DNA of 64,000 bases, taken from NCBI GenBank assembly GCA_905250125.1, contig CAJNOL010000116.1:183352-247351 (forward strand), given 5' to 3'. This stretch comes from Rotaria sordida (Eukaryota; Rotifera; Eurotatoria; Philodinida; Philodinidae). The first letter of the stretch is position 1, and the number at the start of each line of letters is the position of its first letter. The notes below the pieces were generated by a model. That model saw only the letters and a program-made list of their open reading frames with translations, ran no database searches and was not told the origin of the DNA. The position numbers were made by a program, and so were the translations under genes. Below are positions 60,601 to 64,000 of the stretch, one piece after another.

Positions 60601-62606
60601 GAACCAACAACAAGCTATTCAAAAACAAAAATTAATTAATTAAATAATTTAAGAGTCATTCCATATAAGCCACGACCGACTTCCTATAGAATTTTCTGAA
60701 GTCACTATCACCAAAAACCCACACTTTTTGCAATAGGTATATCCCATCATGGATAAATTTGTTTGGCTTGAAATTTTCAGTATGAGCACATCTGAGATTC
60801 AAATACTTATCATAAAAAATAAGCTCAAACAGATAAATCATTCATTCATGAATTGATCAATACTATCCTGTAGTAAAAATTTCATCCTTCTAGATAGTTC
60901 CTGTCGGACAGGGAGATCTTCGTCAAAATCTTGATTGTGCTCAAAATCACGATTTGGGGAGGAATCGATCTAGACAAAAATCTGATCTATAGAAGTTCGA
61001 GTTGTATAGTTTTCAACTACACACTGAGTACTACAAAGTTCTACAAAAATTGGTCTAGGATATCATACAATAACCTGCGGAACTTTGAAATAGCTCTTTT
61101 TCATGCTTAATATAAACAAATCGTTCATAAACTAAGAGAAAAATTCCTACATATGGAACAATTTTGTATCCAGTATAAATCAGCACTTGATCGTTTGTTA
61201 ATTGACACATATAACTTCTTTGAAAATGACAAAAAACTTTTTGTTTTAATTTTCCATACTCCCTCCAGAGTTTGAAAGTCAAAAACGTTTTTTTGTCATT
61301 TTCAAAGAAGTTATATATGTTAATCAATAGAGGATCAATTGCTGATTATTCCGTATATAGAAATTTTTCGCTCAAGCTCTGAACGATGTGAGTACATTCA
61401 GCATGAAAAAGAGCCAGTTTAGGATTCAGCAGGTTACTCTACGATGTCTTAGACTGATTTTTGCAGGACTTCACAATAATCTCTGTTTAGTTTACAACTA
61501 TACAAGTCCAAGTACTATAGACCAGGTTATTCTCTAGATTGGACCCTTCTAAAACCGTAATTTTGAGCAGAATCACGATCTTGGTGAGGATCTTCTGACT
61601 GACAGGAACTATTTAGAAGGATGAAGTTTTTACTACGTGGTAGTATTGATCAACTCATGAATGAATGATTCATCTGTTTGAGCTTATTTTTTTTATGGTA
61701 AGTATCTGAAGTTCAGATATATTCATACTGAAAATTTCAAGCCACACAGATTGATCTATGATGAGATATAGCCGTCACAAACAAATGTGCTTTTCTGTTT
61801 GGCGATAGTGACCTCAAAAAATTCATCAAACACTTTGCTCCTTATAACATATATAAAAAACAACCAAATTGACGACCATCAATTGAGCAACTTCTATTGA
61901 AGTCAGTCATGGCTTATGTAGAATAGCTCTCAAATAAAAAAAAAACATACTTCATTATAACCATCACTATTAAAATCAAGTAAAGCAAGTGATGAAACAT
62001 TATCACCTGTTACTGTCCATAAAACATCTTCACTTTTTTTATTAAAACCATGTATTGAACAATTACCACCAACAATAGCTAATTGTTCGGGTAATTCTCC
62101 CCATTGACCAATTGTAATAGCATGTGCACCATCTGGATTCTTAAAAAAACAAAATAAGAATTTGTATTGAAATTGAACATTAAAAAAAAAAAGAAAAAAG
62201 AAACCAACTTCTTTAAAGAAAATATCAACATTTCGATCAATATCATAAGCGACAATATTTGTACTTGTTCCAACAACAAGTAAATCTTTTTTTAATTGTT
62301 CATCAAGTTGACCACATGCTAAACTCGTTATTACTTGATTAACATTAAGAAGAGATATATTTCCTTCTAATTGTTGTGCTTGTGGATTGATATCACGTGG
62401 TGAATGAATAAAAACCTATGAATAAAATTATTCGTGATTATTTTTAACTCAAAAAAAAAAAAAAAAAAAAAAAATAGGAAATTCTATACTTTATTTCCTG
62501 CAGTAGCACCAACAAGGCATGATTGTTTTCCATTAAATTTACCAACGGCAACAGTACGTGGAAAAACTTTATTATTTAATTGTAATGAAAAAACTGGTAC
62601 TAACAT
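57636..62606 (-). CDS. BBS2: Bardet-Biedl syndrome 2 protein (BBSome subunit)
   Basis: Seventeen exons (62606-62490, 62415-62209, 62139-61951, 60614-60345, 60278-60201, 60153-59995, 59934-59827, 59762-59706, 59654-59621, 59560-59497, 58867-58760, 58710-58581, 58510-58379, 58325-58188, 58118-58006, 57940-57792, 57736-57636) give 717 aa; human BBS2 is 721. A subunit of the BBSome, the coat that moves membrane proteins in and out of cilia. Start [20 protein letters not shown] is close to the human N-terminus. The beta-propeller (1 to about 330) includes [50 protein letters not shown] and [11 protein letters not shown] coiled segment ([15 protein letters not shown]), a beta-rich GAE-like region ([17 protein letters not shown]) and a helical C-terminus ([20 protein letters not shown]) follow. 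No damage seen. Introns are short except intron 3 (1336 bp, a foldback element) and intron 10 (629 bp). Confidence 0.97.
58868..59496. repeat. insert-like sequence in BBS2 intron 10
   Basis: A 629-bp intron among 50-70 bp neighbours. The upper part (59278-59362) holds TCGCGACGGTGACAAC, CGTCGCGG and GCGATAGACATCTCTGCT. The last word nearly matches one in PRMT3 intron 2 (25240 region). Family unknown. Confidence 0.4.
60655..61928. mobile_element. very long foldback element filling BBS2 intron 3
   Basis: The intron is one imperfect palindrome with arms of about 600 bp. The outer end GTCATTCCATATAAGCCACG is matched inverted at 61902-61930 (CATGGCTTATGTAGAATAGC). TCAAACAGATAAATCATTCA (60828-60847) returns inverted at 61660-61685. 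The centre at 61205-61320 contains ATAACTTCTTTGAAAATGAC and its exact complement TCATTTTCAAAGAAGTTAT. Arms are diverged by substitutions and indels, so it is not new. No coding frame. Family not identified. Confidence 0.8.
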
Positions 62607-64000
62607 TTAAAAGATTATTTATGGGATTATTAGATTTTTAAATTGTAAATTTAGATATTTTTAAGATTACCATGTCAGATTATTTTACTATGCCTTTTCC
62701 TCTATCGTGAATTTTAAATAAACGTTCATTTGAGAAGAGAATAAGCGAATAAAAAAAAGATGAATAGAAGAATGAATGAATCAGAGAGTTAGTTAACAAT
62801 GAATCATATATTTATTTGGACGTAACTTACAAGTTATAAACTAGACAAACAGAAGAAAATATTGTTGACAACGTCGCCCTATATCGATTAGGTAAGTTTT
62901 GTTTTTTCATAACATTATTATATATATTTTCTTTTACAAATAACTCTTGTGCTTTTCATATACGATGCGCATAATATACATACATAGTTGGTTTATTTAT
63001 TGCCTAGAAACATGAAAATATGAGACGTCTGTCTTTATTTTTTTAATCTTTACTTGCTTATTCTAAATGATTATATATCACATTTTGAGCAATCTGTCAT
63101 TATTATTTCTTTGGCAAGAAATGCGTCTGATATTTTTTTTCGATACTGTGTCATTTTTCAATTGAATACAGAAAGAACAACAGTGATGACGCCGCTGTAG
63201 TTATACAATCAGACCTTTATTATATACATAACAGAACAATTCGATATGCCAAGTGGACGAACGAACGAACGAATGAATGAACATGATCCGCTTATGGGTG
63301 TGTGCGTGTGTTTGTGCACTGAGTAAAAGACAGTATGGGCGGTGAACAGGGAGGAGTAAACGGGAACAATCGCCAATTCTTTTTTTTCTCTTTCTTTCAT
63401 TCTTTTGCGTTTTTTTTGTTATGTTCACTAACTCGTATACACACACACACCTTGTCTTTACCTGGTCAAATAACAATAGAGATCGATGATGATCATCAAC
63501 CATCGGGACATTTGTTCGAATACATAAAAGATCTACTCATCATTAATGTAAAGTAAAAGATCTTTGCAACACAAAAAAAAACTGAAAGAAATGTATCGCC
63601 ATAAACAACAGATAAAAGTCAATTGTAAGTAATAAAATAGAATGGTTAGTTTTTTCGTTTTGAGCTTGTTCAATGACCAACAAAAAGTAACTTATTATAT
63701 GTTTGAGTATTCGAAATTTTTTTTTTGAGTATTTTTTTTTCTTCTGTTGTTTGTCTGCTTAAAAAAAACCGAAGAGTAATGTCATACATCTTTGTTTACT
63801 TCTATCAATAGAACACCTGCCTATGATTTGCTCTCAAATTCTCATCATTTCCAATGTACACATTTTTTTTTCGTGTTCTGTTTCATTGCTAACCTATTTT
63901 TTTCTGCTCACAAGTTAACTTACACATGTATAAATTCTATGTAAATGACTATATTTTTTTTTGCGAAGACTCCAATATAAATATTTGCTTTCTTATATTT
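62607..64000. other. upstream flank of BBS2, no gene seen
   Basis: Expected promoter and 5' UTR of BBS2 near 62607-62900. Simple repeats: GAAC/GAAT tetranucleotides at 63258-63283, CA/AC runs near 63440, long T-runs. No coding frame of protein-like texture to the window end. Confidence 0.45.

Noticed and set aside
63258-63455. GAAC/GAAT and CA repeats upstream of BBS2 as possible telomere or satellite sequence
   Set aside because: Short, ordinary microsatellites; no G-rich telomere-like unit.

Overview
The window is strongly AT-rich animal nuclear DNA. Genes are split by many short introns, typically 45-80 bp with GT..AG ends. A minority of introns run to 0.4-2.1 kb, and those are where I see inserted repeats. 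Clear animal genes (BBS2, DCDC1, PRMT3, an SBK-type kinase) sit beside a plant/microbe-like GH19 chitinase, a broken chitin-binding/expansin-like gene and dispersed short tracts resembling GGGTGT/TGTGGG. That mixture points most strongly to a bdelloid rotifer, a group known for compact introns, horizontally acquired genes and, in Adineta, TGTGGG telomere repeats. The assignment is inference, not proof.

Layout. 1-3.9 kb: decayed DNA transposons (a mariner with a long palindrome at one end, a second foldback element, a hAT fragment). 5.5-7.6 kb (-): SBK1-like protein kinase, 361 aa. 10.06-10.34 kb (+): two identical tRNA-Lys(UUU) genes. 13.9-14.3 kb (+): remains of a small secreted protein gene. 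14.6-20.0 kb (-): 1191-aa low-complexity Ser/Gln-rich protein of unknown function. 21.2-25.8 kb (-): PRMT3, 512 aa, with its N-terminal zinc finger degenerated. 25.9-28.3 kb (-): 462-aa protein with three C..C..H-x4-H modules, only 98 bp upstream of PRMT3 and possibly co-transcribed with it. 28.3-41.6 kb: a gene-poor accessory island holding MITE/foldback elements, G-rich hairpins, cryptic word-repeats, pseudogenes (small secreted protein, ornithine decarboxylase), one intact-looking GH19 chitinase (-) and a second copy of its chitin-binding module fused to a broken double-psi beta-barrel exon (+). 41.6-56.1 kb (-): DCDC1-like protein, 36 exons, 2105 aa. 57.6-62.6 kb (-): complete BBS2, 17 exons, 717 aa. 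62.6-64 kb: upstream flank of BBS2.

BBS2 (BBSome) and DCDC1 (doublecortin family) are both cilium/microtubule genes in tandem on one strand. PRMT3 and its upstream neighbour form the tightest same-strand pair. Exon models were made by hand from splice signals and reading phase. In all seven spliced models the exon lengths add up to a whole number of codons. Single boundaries may still be a few bases off.
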